A stretch of DNA of 9,643 nt from Rhodocyclaceae bacterium UBA1310 (GCA_002307175.1 DBTS01000141.1:1-9643), one strand, 5' to 3'. Numbered from the stretch's first letter, positions 1 through 6,015 are shown. Notes: generated by a model from the letters alone, not told the origin. Numbers and translations: made by a program.

Positions 1-27
1 CGCTCATTGTTCGCTTCGCCACCCTAC
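1..27 (-). repeat. Partial REP-like palindrome cut by the window edge
   Basis: The first 27 bases match the right arm of the three complete inverted pairs near 2.2, 5.7 and 6.1 kb (CGCTCATTGTTCGCTTCGCC followed by ACCCTAC). Read on the minus strand it begins with the GTAG tetranucleotide typical of REP elements. It is followed by the linker TATGCCAA at 41-48, as after the other copies. The rest of the element lies outside the window. Confidence 0.7.
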
Positions 28-65
28 GAAAATCGTTTGGTATGCCAATGATCCCGATTGCATTC

Positions 66-953
66 CTATTCTGTGCCCTCACCTGTGTGCTGCCACGGGG
101 GTGGCGGGGCGGTGAGGCGGGGTTCGTCGGGGCTTTGCACGGGGCCGAAGCGGGAGTTGCCACTTGCCCAGTCGGCCTGGGCGAGGCTGATGGTGTCGCG
201 CTCGAAGGCGACGAAGTTCCACCACATCTGTACGGGGTGCGCAAAAGTTTCGCCGCCGATGAGCACGAGCTGTGTGCCTGCACCCAGGGTAATCGACAAG
301 GTTTCACGGCCACTGCCGAGATAGGCGAATTCGTCGGCGGTGAAGTGCTCGCCGGCAATGTTGATCTCGCCGCTGAGGGGGAGCACGGCGTATTCGAAAT
401 CAGGCTGCAGGGGCAGTGTGAGTTCGGTGGCGCTGGCGCTGCGGATATCCAGGCCGAGTAGCGGTGAATGGAGATGCGCGGGGGCGTGGCGCCCGCCAAG
501 GCTGCCGGCGAGCAGGGTGAAGTGCGCGGGGCCTTCCTGCCAGTGCGGCAGATCGGCGTGGTGGGCGAAGGCTGGCGGGCAGTCGGCGGCTTCAGGCGGC
601 AGGGCGATCCAGAACTGCACGGCATGCAGGCGGCCGCCGGGGGTGACGGAATCTTCGGTGTGCGCAATGCCGTGGCCGGCAGTCATGAGGTTCACTTCGC
701 CGGGGCGGATGATCTGGTGGTTGCCCAGGCTGTCGTGGTGCAGCGCTTCGCCCTCTATCATCCAGGTGAAGGTCTGCAGGCCGATGTGCGGATGTGCGCC
801 CACATGCATGCCGCGATCCGGCGGAAAATCCACGGGGCCGAGATGGTCAAGAAAGCACCAGGCACCCACCATGCGTTGCTCGCGTGTGGGCAGGGCACGC
901 AGCACGCGCATGCCATCGCCCAGATCGGTGCTGCGGGGGGTGATGCGTTTCAT
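66..953 (-). CDS. Pirin family protein (cupin metalloprotein)
   Basis: This 295-residue protein matches the pirin family: two cupin barrels, usually with one Fe ion in the N-terminal barrel. The metal ligands are visible as HPH (H54, H56) and HTE (H98, E100), equivalent to H56, H58, H101 and E103 of human pirin. The surrounding GMHVGAHPHIGLQT and AGHGIAHTE stretches are typical. The second barrel spans about 160-235 and ends with GGETFAHPVQMWWNFVAF, common in bacterial pirins. No signal peptide is seen, so it is cytoplasmic. Some family members have quercetin dioxygenase activity and others bind regulators or enzymes; the role here is unknown. The start at MKRITPRS matches family N-termini. 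The frame stays open far upstream, but that extension looks non-coding. The Shine-Dalgarno is weak: GGAGA lies 16 bases upstream. It is divergent from the TPR gene across 261 bp. Confidence 0.9.
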   Translation of the reverse strand: MKRITPRSTDLGDGMRVLRALPTREQRMVGAWCFLDHLGPVDFPPDRGMHVGAHPHIGLQTFTWMIEGEALHHDSLGNHQIIRPGEVNLMTAGHGIAHTEDSVTPGGRLHAVQFWIALPPEAADCPPAFAHHADLPHWQEGPAHFTLLAGSLGGRHAPAHLHSPLLGLDIRSASATELTLPLQPDFEYAVLPLSGEINIAGEHFTADEFAYLGSGRETLSITLGAGTQLVLIGGETFAHPVQMWWNFVAFERDTISLAQADWASGNSRFGPVQSPDEPRLTAPPPPWQHTGEGTE

Positions 954-1197
954 CGGGCTCACGGTGGGGTCTCCAGGCTGGCGGTGATCGGCCTCATTGT
1001 CGCGCAGTGTGGGCCTTCTTTCCAGCGCTTTGCGCAGGGCCTGCCTGAAGGTGCGGAGGGAGTTCTGCCGGCAAAAAGACAGATCAGGCTTGTCGGGAGG
1101 CAGCATTTGAGGCGAAGGGCCGGTACAATTGCGTCCCTGCGCCCGTCGTGGTGGAAGTTGGCGCACGCAAGCGGCCGGATGGCCTGGGTGAGTTATC

Positions 1198-1206
1198 GGA
1201 GGGGAT
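1198..1206 (+). promoter_or_regulatory. Ribosome binding site deciding the TPR gene start
   Basis: GGAGGGGAT lies 8-10 bases before the ATG at 1215. It is the only strong Shine-Dalgarno in this reading frame and fixes the start, although the frame is open back to 468. A TACAAT hexamer at 1124-1129 could be a -10 box, but no good -35 sits 16-18 bases before it. Confidence 0.6.
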
Positions 1207-1214
1207 CGGTAGAT

Positions 1215-1709
1215 ATGAAATTCCGGGAAATGGCAGTGATTTCGCAGGCAGTCGGGCGCAAGGATTTTGCAGCGGTTCAGCGCCTGTGTCAGGAAGCCCT
1301 GCTGCGTGAGCCTGGCGACTGGTTTGCGTTGGGCATGCTGGCGCAGTCTTATGCAAACGCCAAACAGTACGACAAGGCGATGCCGCTGGCCGTGCGCATG
1401 CTGGAGATCCGCCCGGATGATTTCATGGCCTTGCAGATTGCGGCGTTTGCCGCCCGCGAGCGTGCAGACCGCACTGAAACCTATCGTTACGCCCAAAAGC
1501 TTGCCGGGCTGGATCTGGCGGCAATCGAAAAAAACGAAGGCCGATCTCTCCGCCTCTTCAAGTGGCTTTCCTGGATTCCGCTGTTTCGCAACGCCTACCG
1601 CAACCACACCAGCCAGCAGGCCCAGCAAAAAGCATCACGTGTGCAATGGGTGCGCTGGGCAAGAGAATACGTCTCCGCCGTGAATACCCGGCCCGCAGCG
1701 AATGATTGA
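1215..1709 (+). CDS. Small TPR-repeat protein
   Basis: This is a 164-residue, largely helical protein. Residues 37-70 (from WFALGMLAQSYANAKQYDKA to EIRPDD) fit the tetratricopeptide repeat pattern, with small residues at the packing positions and a closing proline. Residues 3-33 (FAAVQRLCQEALLREPGD) look like a preceding TPR and 71-100 like a third, degenerate one. The C-terminal part (110-155) is basic and rich in Trp and aromatic residues (FKWLSWIPLF, VQWVRWAREY), perhaps a capping helix or a surface that touches membrane or a partner. There is no convincing signal peptide. TPR proteins act as interaction scaffolds; no partner is indicated here. It stands alone, divergent from the pirin gene and convergent with the molybdoenzyme gene, with 650 bp of repeats in between. 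The longer upstream reading of this frame is rejected because it is antisense to the pirin gene. Confidence 0.8.
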   Translation: MKFREMAVISQAVGRKDFAAVQRLCQEALLREPGDWFALGMLAQSYANAKQYDKAMPLAVRMLEIRPDDFMALQIAAFAARERADRTETYRYAQKLAGLDLAAIEKNEGRSLRLFKWLSWIPLFRNAYRNHTSQQAQQKASRVQWVRWAREYVSAVNTRPAAND

Positions 1710-1716
1710 TGGGGCA

Positions 1717-1827
1717 GGTGCCAAAACCGGTGAGTATGCCAAAAGAGTAGGTCGGAAAAACGTAGCGCCTTCCGACGCATGGTCATTGCGGCAATCGGGT
1801 GATGTGGCTTGAGCCGGTACCGGTATT
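1717..1827 (+). repeat. Linker plus REP-type hairpin, paralogous to 5789-5900
   Basis: AAAACCGGTGAGTATGCCAA is the linker that follows other REP copies in this window. Next comes GTAG at 1747-1750 and a perfect 7-bp stem, GTCGGAA (1751-1757) with TTCCGAC (1770-1776). The downstream stretch GCATGGTCATTGCGGCAATC and GGGTGATG recurs nearly unchanged at 5845-5872. This is a second REP sequence type, distinct from the GTAGGGTG type, and its stem is intact here but decayed at 5815-5844. Confidence 0.7.
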
Positions 1828-1880
1828 GATCGCTCCCACGGTCCCCCGTGGGAGTGTGCGTCTCACCGCTCTGCGGTGGA
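1828..1880 (+). repeat. Twin-hairpin module, left copy
   Basis: Hairpin 1 is a perfect 9-bp stem, CTCCCACGG (1833-1841) and CCGTGGGAG (1846-1854), with loop TCCC. Hairpin 2 is a perfect 6-bp stem, CACCGC (1864-1869) and GCGGTG (1873-1878), with loop TCT. The spacing and order match the inverted copy at 1982-2035. Similar double hairpins with a GTTCCCACG-type first stem occur between genes in other proteobacteria; that comparison is from memory. There is no T-run, so it is not a classical terminator. Confidence 0.75.
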
Positions 1881-1981
1881 TCCCGCTTACGAACATGTCA
1901 CACCGCTGAAATAGGCTGCGGTGGTTTCTGGGTTTGCCTGTAATGCGGGAAAGATCGTTAATCGGGCAGGCATGGTGGCGC

Positions 1982-2035
1982 GGTCACCGCGGAGCGGTGA
2001 GACAGGCATTACCACGGAGGACCGTGGTAACGATC
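1982..2035 (-). repeat. Twin-hairpin module, inverted right copy
   Basis: Read on the minus strand, hairpin 1 is TTACCACGG with CCGTGGTAA (2009-2017 and 2022-2030) and hairpin 2 is CACCGC with GCGGTG (1985-1990 and 1994-1999). Compared with the left copy, bases in stem 1 changed on both sides (CTCCC/GGGAG against TTACC/GGTAA), so pairing was kept. This indicates that the folded form matters. Confidence 0.75.
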
Positions 2036-2045
2036 AGGCGGTTAG

Positions 2046-2117
2046 CGCCCTTCGGGCGGAGGGTGGATCGGCGCAATTGCGCTGCGCTCCATTGTTCCGG
2101 CTGACGCCGCGCCCTAC
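2046..2117 (-). repeat. REP-like element, GGCG/CGCC variant
   Basis: Read on the minus strand, GTAGGGCGC at the 5' end pairs with GCGCC at 2070-2074, and the CAAT and ATTG blocks are in register with the other REP copies. The adjoining CGCCCTTCGGGCG (about 2047-2059) is a small hairpin. The same unit recurs at 5919-5990 and 9448-9520, each time followed by an AAACCGGT-like stretch and a YATGCCA linker. Confidence 0.75.
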
Positions 2118-2142
2118 GCAAACCGGTGGGTATGCCAATGAT

Positions 2143-2269
2143 GTAGGGTACCAATGAGCGCAGCGAATTGCACCAAACGCGCATTCCTCACGATGGCATG
2201 GTGGTGCGGGTGCGGTAGACGCGGAAGGTGCAATTCGCTTATCGCTCATTGTTCGCTTCGCCACCCTAC
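2143..2269. repeat. Inverted REP pair (BIME-like), copy A
   Basis: The left arm 2143-2174 (GTAGGGTACCAATGAGCG to GCGAATTGCACC) and the right arm 2227-2269 are inverted versions of one REP. Both carry GTAG at the outer edge and ACC-type ends facing inward. The 52-bp centre (AACGCGCATTCCTCACGATG and onward) is shared with copies B and C. It lies between two convergent genes, the TPR gene and the molybdoenzyme gene. Confidence 0.8.
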
Positions 2270-2359
2270 GCAAAATCGTTTGGCATGCCGATGGTGTGTT
2301 GAGTGTTGGGGAGGGTGGGTCGTCGCTTTGCGCCAGACCCCACCCCAGGACAATTGCCT

Positions 2360-4417
2360 TCAGCCTTCCGTGCAGGGCTGCAGCCACACGGCAGTGTCGT
2401 GGTAGGCGGCGCCGGCGTTGGGGAAGCCGGGTTCGGCGCTGACCAGGGTGTTGATGCCGAGGCCGTCGAGGAAGGCGCTGTTGGGCCATTGGCTTTCCAC
2501 CACCACGGTGTTCTCGCGCATGCCGTCGGCCAGCCGGGCGTGGATGCGCAAGGTGCCACGCGTGTTGCCCAGGCGCACGATGTCGCCTTCGCGAATGCCC
2601 AGGCGCCCGGCGGTGGCAGGGTGTACGATCACCGTGGGGCGGCCTTCGAAGCGCTGCGAACTGGGCGTTTCGGTGAAGCTGGTATTGAGGAAGTGGCGTG
2701 CCGGGGCGGCCACCAGCCGGAAGGGGTGGGCGCTGTCGGTATCGTTGATCACATTCATCTGATCGGGGAAGCGCGGCATGCTGGCAGCATCCGGGCCGAT
2801 GGCGGACCAATCGGGCGTGAAGTGGAAACGGCGGTCGGTGTGGCCGAAGCCATTCAGGTAGTGGGCGTCTTCAAAGGAGGCGGCGCAATCGAGCCAGTCC
2901 ATGGCCTGCACTTCGTCGGCACCAGGGTGGCCGGAATCGCGCAGCACGCGGTCTACCAGTTCCCAGGCGCTGGCCTTGAAGGCGGGGTGCTCCACGCCGA
3001 GGCGTGTGGCAAGCTGGCTGATGAAGACGTGGTTTTCGCGGCAATCGGCATGCGGCTCGATGATGGCGCGCGAAGTCTGCAGGAAGGTGTGGCCCGAGGC
3101 GGTGTAGACGTCGTCGTGCTCAAGGAAGGTGGTGGCGGGCAGTACGAGGTCGGCGTACTTCGCGGTGTCGGTCATGAACTGTTCATGCACGCACAGGAAG
3201 AGGTCTTCGCGCAGCAGCCCCTCGCGCACGCGGGCGCTCTCGGGGGCAACCACGGCGGGGTTGGTGTTCTGCACGATCATCACGGTGACGGGGGCGCCGT
3301 CGCCCAGGTCGCGTTTGTTGCCGGTCAGCACGGCGCCTATGCGGGCCATGTCCAGAATACGTGTGTGTGGCGTGCAGGCATCCAGGCCATTCAGGAAATC
3401 CGTGTTCAGCTTGAAGATGGCGCCGTGGCCATACAGCGCACCGCCGCCGCGATGCTGCCACGCACCCGTGACGGCGGGCAGGCAGCTCGCCGCATGCATG
3501 GCGGCAGCGCCGTTGCGCTGGCGCGTGAAACCATAGCCAAAGCGCAGGAAGCTGTTCGGCGTGCGGCCATACAGGCGGGCGAATTCGATGATCTGCTCGG
3601 CCGGCAGGCCGGTGATTTCGGCGGCCCATTGCGGCGTGCGGGTGGCAAAGTGGGCTTCCACCTCGGGCGAGAAATCGGTGTATTTGGCCAGATAGGCGCG
3701 GTCTGCCAGCCCTTCGGCGAGCAGTACATGCATCACTGCGCAGGCCAGCGCGGCATCGGTGCCAGGCTTGAGCGCCAGATGCAGATCGGCCTTCTCGGCA
3801 GTGGCGGTGCGGTAGGGGTCCACCACCACCACCTTGGCGCCGCGTGCGCGGCGGGCCTTGGCGACCCAGGTCATGAAGTGCACCTGGGTGTGCACGGGGT
3901 TGCCGCCCCAGATCACAATCAGGTCGGATTCCACCACCTCGCGTGCGTCCACCCCGTAGCGCACGCCGGTGCCGGCCTTCCAGCCCGCGTTTGAGAGGGC
4001 GATGCAAAAAGTCTCCCGCTGGCGCGACCAGCCCGCCAGATTGCCCAGGCGACGCAAGCCCGCGCACTGCACCAGGCCTTCCGTGCCGGCATAGTGATAC
4101 GGCCATATCGTCTCCGGGCCATGCTTCGCCTCGGCTTCGCGGATGCGCCCGGCCAGCAGATCCAGCGCTGCATCCCAGGATATCGGCTCAAACTGCCCGC
4201 TGCCCTTCGGCCCACAGCGCAGGAGCGGCTGCGAGAGGCGCTCCGGGTGATGCACACGCTCCGCGTAGCGCGCCACCTTGGCACACACCACCCCATCCGT
4301 ATAAGGCATCTTCGCCCCCCGCACGCGGCCAATGGTGCGCGCATCGATGCGCTCCACCTCCAGCGCACAGGCACTCGGGCAATCATGCGGACACACGGCA
4401 CGTTCAAAGCTGGGCAT
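2360..4417 (-). CDS. Cytoplasmic molybdopterin oxidoreductase (DMSO reductase superfamily)
   Basis: This 685-residue protein has the full DMSO reductase superfamily layout. An N-terminal 4Fe-4S site has C9, C13, C17 and C45, followed by K47. The central molybdopterin domains (about 50-560) include WGGNPVHTQ, VVVDPYRT, LKPGTDAALA and the FGYGFTRQRNG region. A C-terminal dinucleotide-binding domain (about 566-680) contains the LGIREGDIVRL-type motif. The likely metal ligand is C138 in TFCIALSNAGWKAG, by analogy with Cys-ligated relatives such as acetylene hydratase; S142 is an alternative. There is no twin-arginine signal, so it should be cytoplasmic. It stands alone: no iron-sulfur partner, membrane anchor, FdhD or cofactor gene lies nearby, so substrate and electron partner cannot be named. 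It resembles proteobacterial proteins often annotated as BisC- or formate dehydrogenase-like. The start is ATG with a weak AGAGA ribosome site. A TAGAAT box on the minus strand (4452-4457) may be a -10 but lacks a good -35. Confidence 0.9.
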   Translation of the reverse strand: MPSFERAVCPHDCPSACALEVERIDARTIGRVRGAKMPYTDGVVCAKVARYAERVHHPERLSQPLLRCGPKGSGQFEPISWDAALDLLAGRIREAEAKHGPETIWPYHYAGTEGLVQCAGLRRLGNLAGWSRQRETFCIALSNAGWKAGTGVRYGVDAREVVESDLIVIWGGNPVHTQVHFMTWVAKARRARGAKVVVVDPYRTATAEKADLHLALKPGTDAALACAVMHVLLAEGLADRAYLAKYTDFSPEVEAHFATRTPQWAAEITGLPAEQIIEFARLYGRTPNSFLRFGYGFTRQRNGAAAMHAASCLPAVTGAWQHRGGGALYGHGAIFKLNTDFLNGLDACTPHTRILDMARIGAVLTGNKRDLGDGAPVTVMIVQNTNPAVVAPESARVREGLLREDLFLCVHEQFMTDTAKYADLVLPATTFLEHDDVYTASGHTFLQTSRAIIEPHADCRENHVFISQLATRLGVEHPAFKASAWELVDRVLRDSGHPGADEVQAMDWLDCAASFEDAHYLNGFGHTDRRFHFTPDWSAIGPDAASMPRFPDQMNVINDTDSAHPFRLVAAPARHFLNTSFTETPSSQRFEGRPTVIVHPATAGRLGIREGDIVRLGNTRGTLRIHARLADGMRENTVVVESQWPNSAFLDGLGINTLVSAEPGFPNAGAAYHDTAVWLQPCTEG

Positions 4418-4585
4418 GGCGAATCTCTGGGCCAGATAAGGGAATGCCCCAATTCTAGCAGGCTGCGGGGTGGGGAAGGCTATGTGAGGGGTGTGGGTTT
4501 ATAAAAGGGATGTGATTGGTGGTGGCGCCGAAAACATACGGCGAGTGAGATTCGGCAAGCGGGCGATCAGGCCAAAGTGTTCAAT

Positions 4586-4614
4586 GTGACCACGCCGAGA
4601 ATTCTGACTATAAT
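4586..4614 (+). promoter_or_regulatory. Sigma-70 promoter of the toxin-antitoxin operon
   Basis: A perfect TATAAT at 4609-4614 follows GTGACC (4586-4591; four of six matches to TTGACA) with a 17-bp spacer. The expected start of transcription is near 4621, about 60 bases before the antitoxin ATG. It is the best promoter match in the window. Confidence 0.6.
4598..4605. promoter_or_regulatory. Candidate operator palindrome in the TA promoter
   Basis: AGAATTCT is a perfect 8-bp palindrome inside the spacer just before the -10 box. A looser pair, CAATG (4582-4586) and CATTG (4616-4620), flanks the promoter. Type II antitoxins usually repress their own operon by binding such dyads across the -35/-10 region. 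The site is inferred from position only. Confidence 0.35.
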
Positions 4615-4682
4615 TCATTGTCTTTACGGCATTTTTGAATGTTAAAAGTCCACCTCGCGTTCAGAGTTGCAGAGGAAATGTA

Positions 4683-5066
4683 ATGAAACCGAATTCCAAA
4701 GGCCAGGCTACCGGCGGTGCTGGTGAGATGACTGCGGTCTCTGCTGATCTGATGCAGGCTGTCAGGAAGGTTGCCAATGGCGAATCCAGAGAAGTGATTG
4801 TTGAGCTTGAAGGGTTGCCTCCAGTCCGGGTGAGTTATTTGCCGCAAAAGGCGGTAGAAAATGAAGATGGTCTTTCTGCGGCTGTGAACGCTATTAAGCA
4901 GGCAGTTGCTGCGGCCAACGCACCGTATGAGAGCACAGCACTTGGGGTTTCCAGACGCCGTCTTGGTCAGGCCCACGGCAAGTTCTTCGTGCCGGAAGAT
5001 ATCGATGCTGCCAACGCCGAAATTGCCAGCATGTTTGAGGTGGGTGGGTTGTCGGGGCAGGCATGA
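4683..5066 (+). CDS. Phd/YefM-like antitoxin of a VapC-type module
   Basis: This 127-residue protein lies directly upstream of a PIN-domain toxin and overlaps it by ATGA, the usual antitoxin-toxin order. Residues 19-55 (helix around DLMQAVRKVANGES, then VIVELEGLPPVRVSYLPQ) resemble a divergent Phd/YefM DNA-binding fold, where a helix and a turn lead into a strand with G-x-PV-R. The C-terminal GKFFVPEDIDAANAEIASMF (99-118) resembles the toxin-wrapping tail of Phd antitoxins. Between them lies an Ala-rich helix (64-80), and a flexible Gly-rich start (1-15) precedes the fold. At 127 residues it is longer than the usual 75-90. The start at 4683 follows AGAGGA (4671-4676) with ideal spacing; an in-frame ATG at 4635 lacks a ribosome site. 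Its expected roles are to neutralise the toxin and autorepress the promoter at 4586-4614. Family assignment rests mainly on context. Confidence 0.75.
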   Translation: MKPNSKGQATGGAGEMTAVSADLMQAVRKVANGESREVIVELEGLPPVRVSYLPQKAVENEDGLSAAVNAIKQAVAAANAPYESTALGVSRRRLGQAHGKFFVPEDIDAANAEIASMFEVGGLSGQA

Positions 5067-5497
5067 TGCGCCTCCTCCTTGATACGCACATTGCGCTCTG
5101 GGCGGTTACTGATCCGCAAAAGCTGGATGATGGAATCCGGGAGCAGATCATCGATGGCGAAAACTTTGTTTTCGTGAGTGCAGCAAGCCTCTGGGAAGTT
5201 GCCATCAAGTATTCATTGCAGCGCCCGGATTTTCGGATTCTGCCGGAGGTGGCGCTTGAAGCATTCCGTGAAGCGGAAATTGATGTTCTGCCAGTGAGTG
5301 CTGCAGATGTCATGTATGTCGGCAGAATGCCTTTCATGACTGACGATGAAGGCAGGCTGCACAACGATCCGTTTGATCGGTTGTTGATGTCGCAGGCTGC
5401 CGCTACCGGAATGACCCTGGTGACACATGATGCGAAGATCGCCAGATATCGGCAGTGGGTGCGGGATGTTTCCAGTGCTGAAATTCTTTTTACGTAG
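5063..5497 (+). CDS. vapC: PIN-domain ribonuclease toxin, VapC family
   Basis: This 144-residue single PIN-domain protein is the usual length for VapC toxins. The acidic residues expected to bind Mg2+ are D7 (LLLDTHIALW), E45 (SLWEVAIKY), D105 (DPFDRLL) and D123 (VTHDAKIARY). The HNDPFDRLLMSQAAATGMTL stretch is characteristic of the PIN subfamily with an LDTH start (COG3744-like). VapC enzymes cut specific RNAs such as initiator tRNA or rRNA and halt translation; the target here is unknown. The ATG at 5063 overlaps the antitoxin stop (ATGA), with GGGGCAGG as ribosome site; the adjacent ATG at 5066 is also possible. Residues 89-99 (MPFMTDDEGRL) look slightly longer than in relatives, where a short HHRDPFDR-like stretch is common. 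All catalytic residues are intact, so the toxin is probably active. Confidence 0.9.
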   Translation: MMRLLLDTHIALWAVTDPQKLDDGIREQIIDGENFVFVSAASLWEVAIKYSLQRPDFRILPEVALEAFREAEIDVLPVSAADVMYVGRMPFMTDDEGRLHNDPFDRLLMSQAAATGMTLVTHDAKIARYRQWVRDVSSAEILFT

Positions 5498-5524
5498 CTG
5501 AAACAGAGATTTCCTGAGGGGCCT

Positions 5525-5539
5525 AAAGCGCTTCGCTTT
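5525..5539. other. Small hairpin 28 bp after the toxin gene
   Basis: AAAGCG (5525-5530) and CGCTTT (5534-5539) form a perfect 6-bp stem with loop CTT. No T-run follows, so it is at most a weak or factor-assisted terminator of the TA operon. Confidence 0.4.
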
Positions 5540-5579
5540 GTCCGCCTGTGCAGGAACAATAAGGTCGGTTGGCAAATGA

Positions 5580-5612
5580 GCCACGCTGCACTTCGGTGCG
5601 GCCTTTCGTGGC
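5580..5612. other. Two-tier hairpin with cUUCGg tetraloop
   Basis: GCTGCAC (5585-5591) pairs with GTGCGGC (5596-5602) around TTCG, with one G-U wobble, giving a C(UUCG)G tetraloop. An outer stem GCCAC (5580-5584) with GTGGC (5608-5612) closes it with a one-sided CTTTC bulge. It lies about 80 bp after the toxin gene. The rest of 5541-5660 holds nothing else I recognise apart from the TATGCCAA linker at 5649-5656. Confidence 0.5.
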
Positions 5613-5660
5613 CCGAGACGTACCGCGATCTTCGCTAAATCTTGCGGGTATGCCAAAGAA

Positions 5661-5788
5661 GTAGGGTGCCAATGAGCGATAAGCGAATTGCACCGAACGC
5701 GCATTCCTCACGATGGTGAAGTGATGTGGGTATGGTTGACGCGGAAGGTGCAATTCGCTCTCGCTCATTGTTCGCTTCGCCACCCTAC
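5661..5788. repeat. Inverted REP pair (BIME-like), copy B
   Basis: The left arm 5661-5694 (GTAGGGTGCCAATGAGCG to GCGAATTGCACC) and the right arm 5747-5788 are inverted. The centre (5695-5746) shares AACGCGCATTCCTCACGATG with copy A and GTGATGTGGGTATGG with copy C. It is followed by CGAAAAGCGG and TATGCCAA (5803-5810), the linker seen after other copies. Confidence 0.85.
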
Positions 5789-5900
5789 GAAAAGCGGTTG
5801 TGTATGCCAAAAGGGTGGTATGGAAAAGCGAAGTTCCTTCCGGCGCATGGCCATTGTGGCAATCGGGTGATGCCGCATGGACCTGTGCTGATACTGGAGC
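5789..5900 (+). repeat. Linker and decayed REP hairpin, paralogous to 1717-1832
   Basis: From TATGCCAAAAG (5803) to about 5900 this aligns with 1735-1832. GCATGGCCATTGTGGCAATC and GGGTGATG are nearly identical in both. The hairpin at 5815-5844 has GTGG instead of GTAG and only a GGAA/TTCC stem core, so it is a decayed copy. The homology continues into TAGCGCCCTTCGGGCGGAGG at about 5917, without the 208-bp element found in the first block. Confidence 0.65.
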
Positions 5901-5918
5901 GTTGGATGTCGGTTTTTA

Positions 5919-5990
5919 GCGCCCTTCGGGCGGAGGCTTGACCGGCGCAATTCCGCTTTGCTCCATTGTTCCGGCTTCGCCGCGCCCTAC
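5919..5990 (-). repeat. REP-like element, GGCG/CGCC variant
   Basis: This is the same unit as 2046-2117: CGCCCTTCGGGCG hairpin, then GGCGCAATT (5944 onward), CCATTGTTCCGGC, and GCGCCCTAC at the end (GTAG on the minus strand). It is followed by CGCAAACCGGTCTGCATGCC, the standard linker, leading straight into inverted pair C. Confidence 0.75.
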
Positions 5991-6015
5991 GCAAACCGGT
6001 CTGCATGCCAAAGAA

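Larger units (their letters stand above)
1828..2035. mobile_element. MITE-like element with twin-hairpin inverted ends
   Basis: A segment of about 208 bp is bounded by inverted copies of one 53-bp module (1828-1880 and 1982-2035). Each module carries two hairpins in fixed order, and the element starts with GATCG and ends with CGATC. The interior has further dyad matches: TCCCGC near 1880 with GCGGGA near 1945, and CACCGC at 1900 with GCGGTG at 1919. The paralogous repeat block at 5789-6015 runs on without it, so it is probably an insertion. There is no coding capacity; if mobile, it depends on a transposase supplied elsewhere. Precise ends and any target-site duplication cannot be fixed from one copy. 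Confidence 0.55.

Noticed and set aside
468..1214. Upstream extension of the TPR reading frame
   Set aside because: It overlaps the pirin gene antisense, gives low-complexity sequence, and the Shine-Dalgarno at 1198-1206 supports the start at 1215.
954..1628. Upstream extension of the pirin reading frame
   Set aside because: Pirins begin near MKRI; the extension is antisense to the TPR gene and has no family similarity.
2302..2350. Terminator for the molybdoenzyme gene (GGGTGGGTC against GACCCCACC)
   Set aside because: The stem needs a bulge, the loop is about 14 bases, and no T-run follows on the minus strand.
1921..2405. Short open frames inside the first repeat region
   Set aside because: They translate REP palindromes, linkers and hairpins; equivalent frames appear at the other repeat copies and change with each indel.
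2303..3994. A 563-codon open frame on the plus strand
   Set aside because: It is exactly antisense to the molybdopterin oxidoreductase, whose motifs are clear; its product is Gly/Ala/His-rich with no recognisable domain.
4419..4582. Possible small RNA or gene between the molybdoenzyme and the TA operon
   Set aside because: It is G-rich with only scattered TATA-like stretches; I see no hairpin-plus-T-run, ribosome site or conserved frame.
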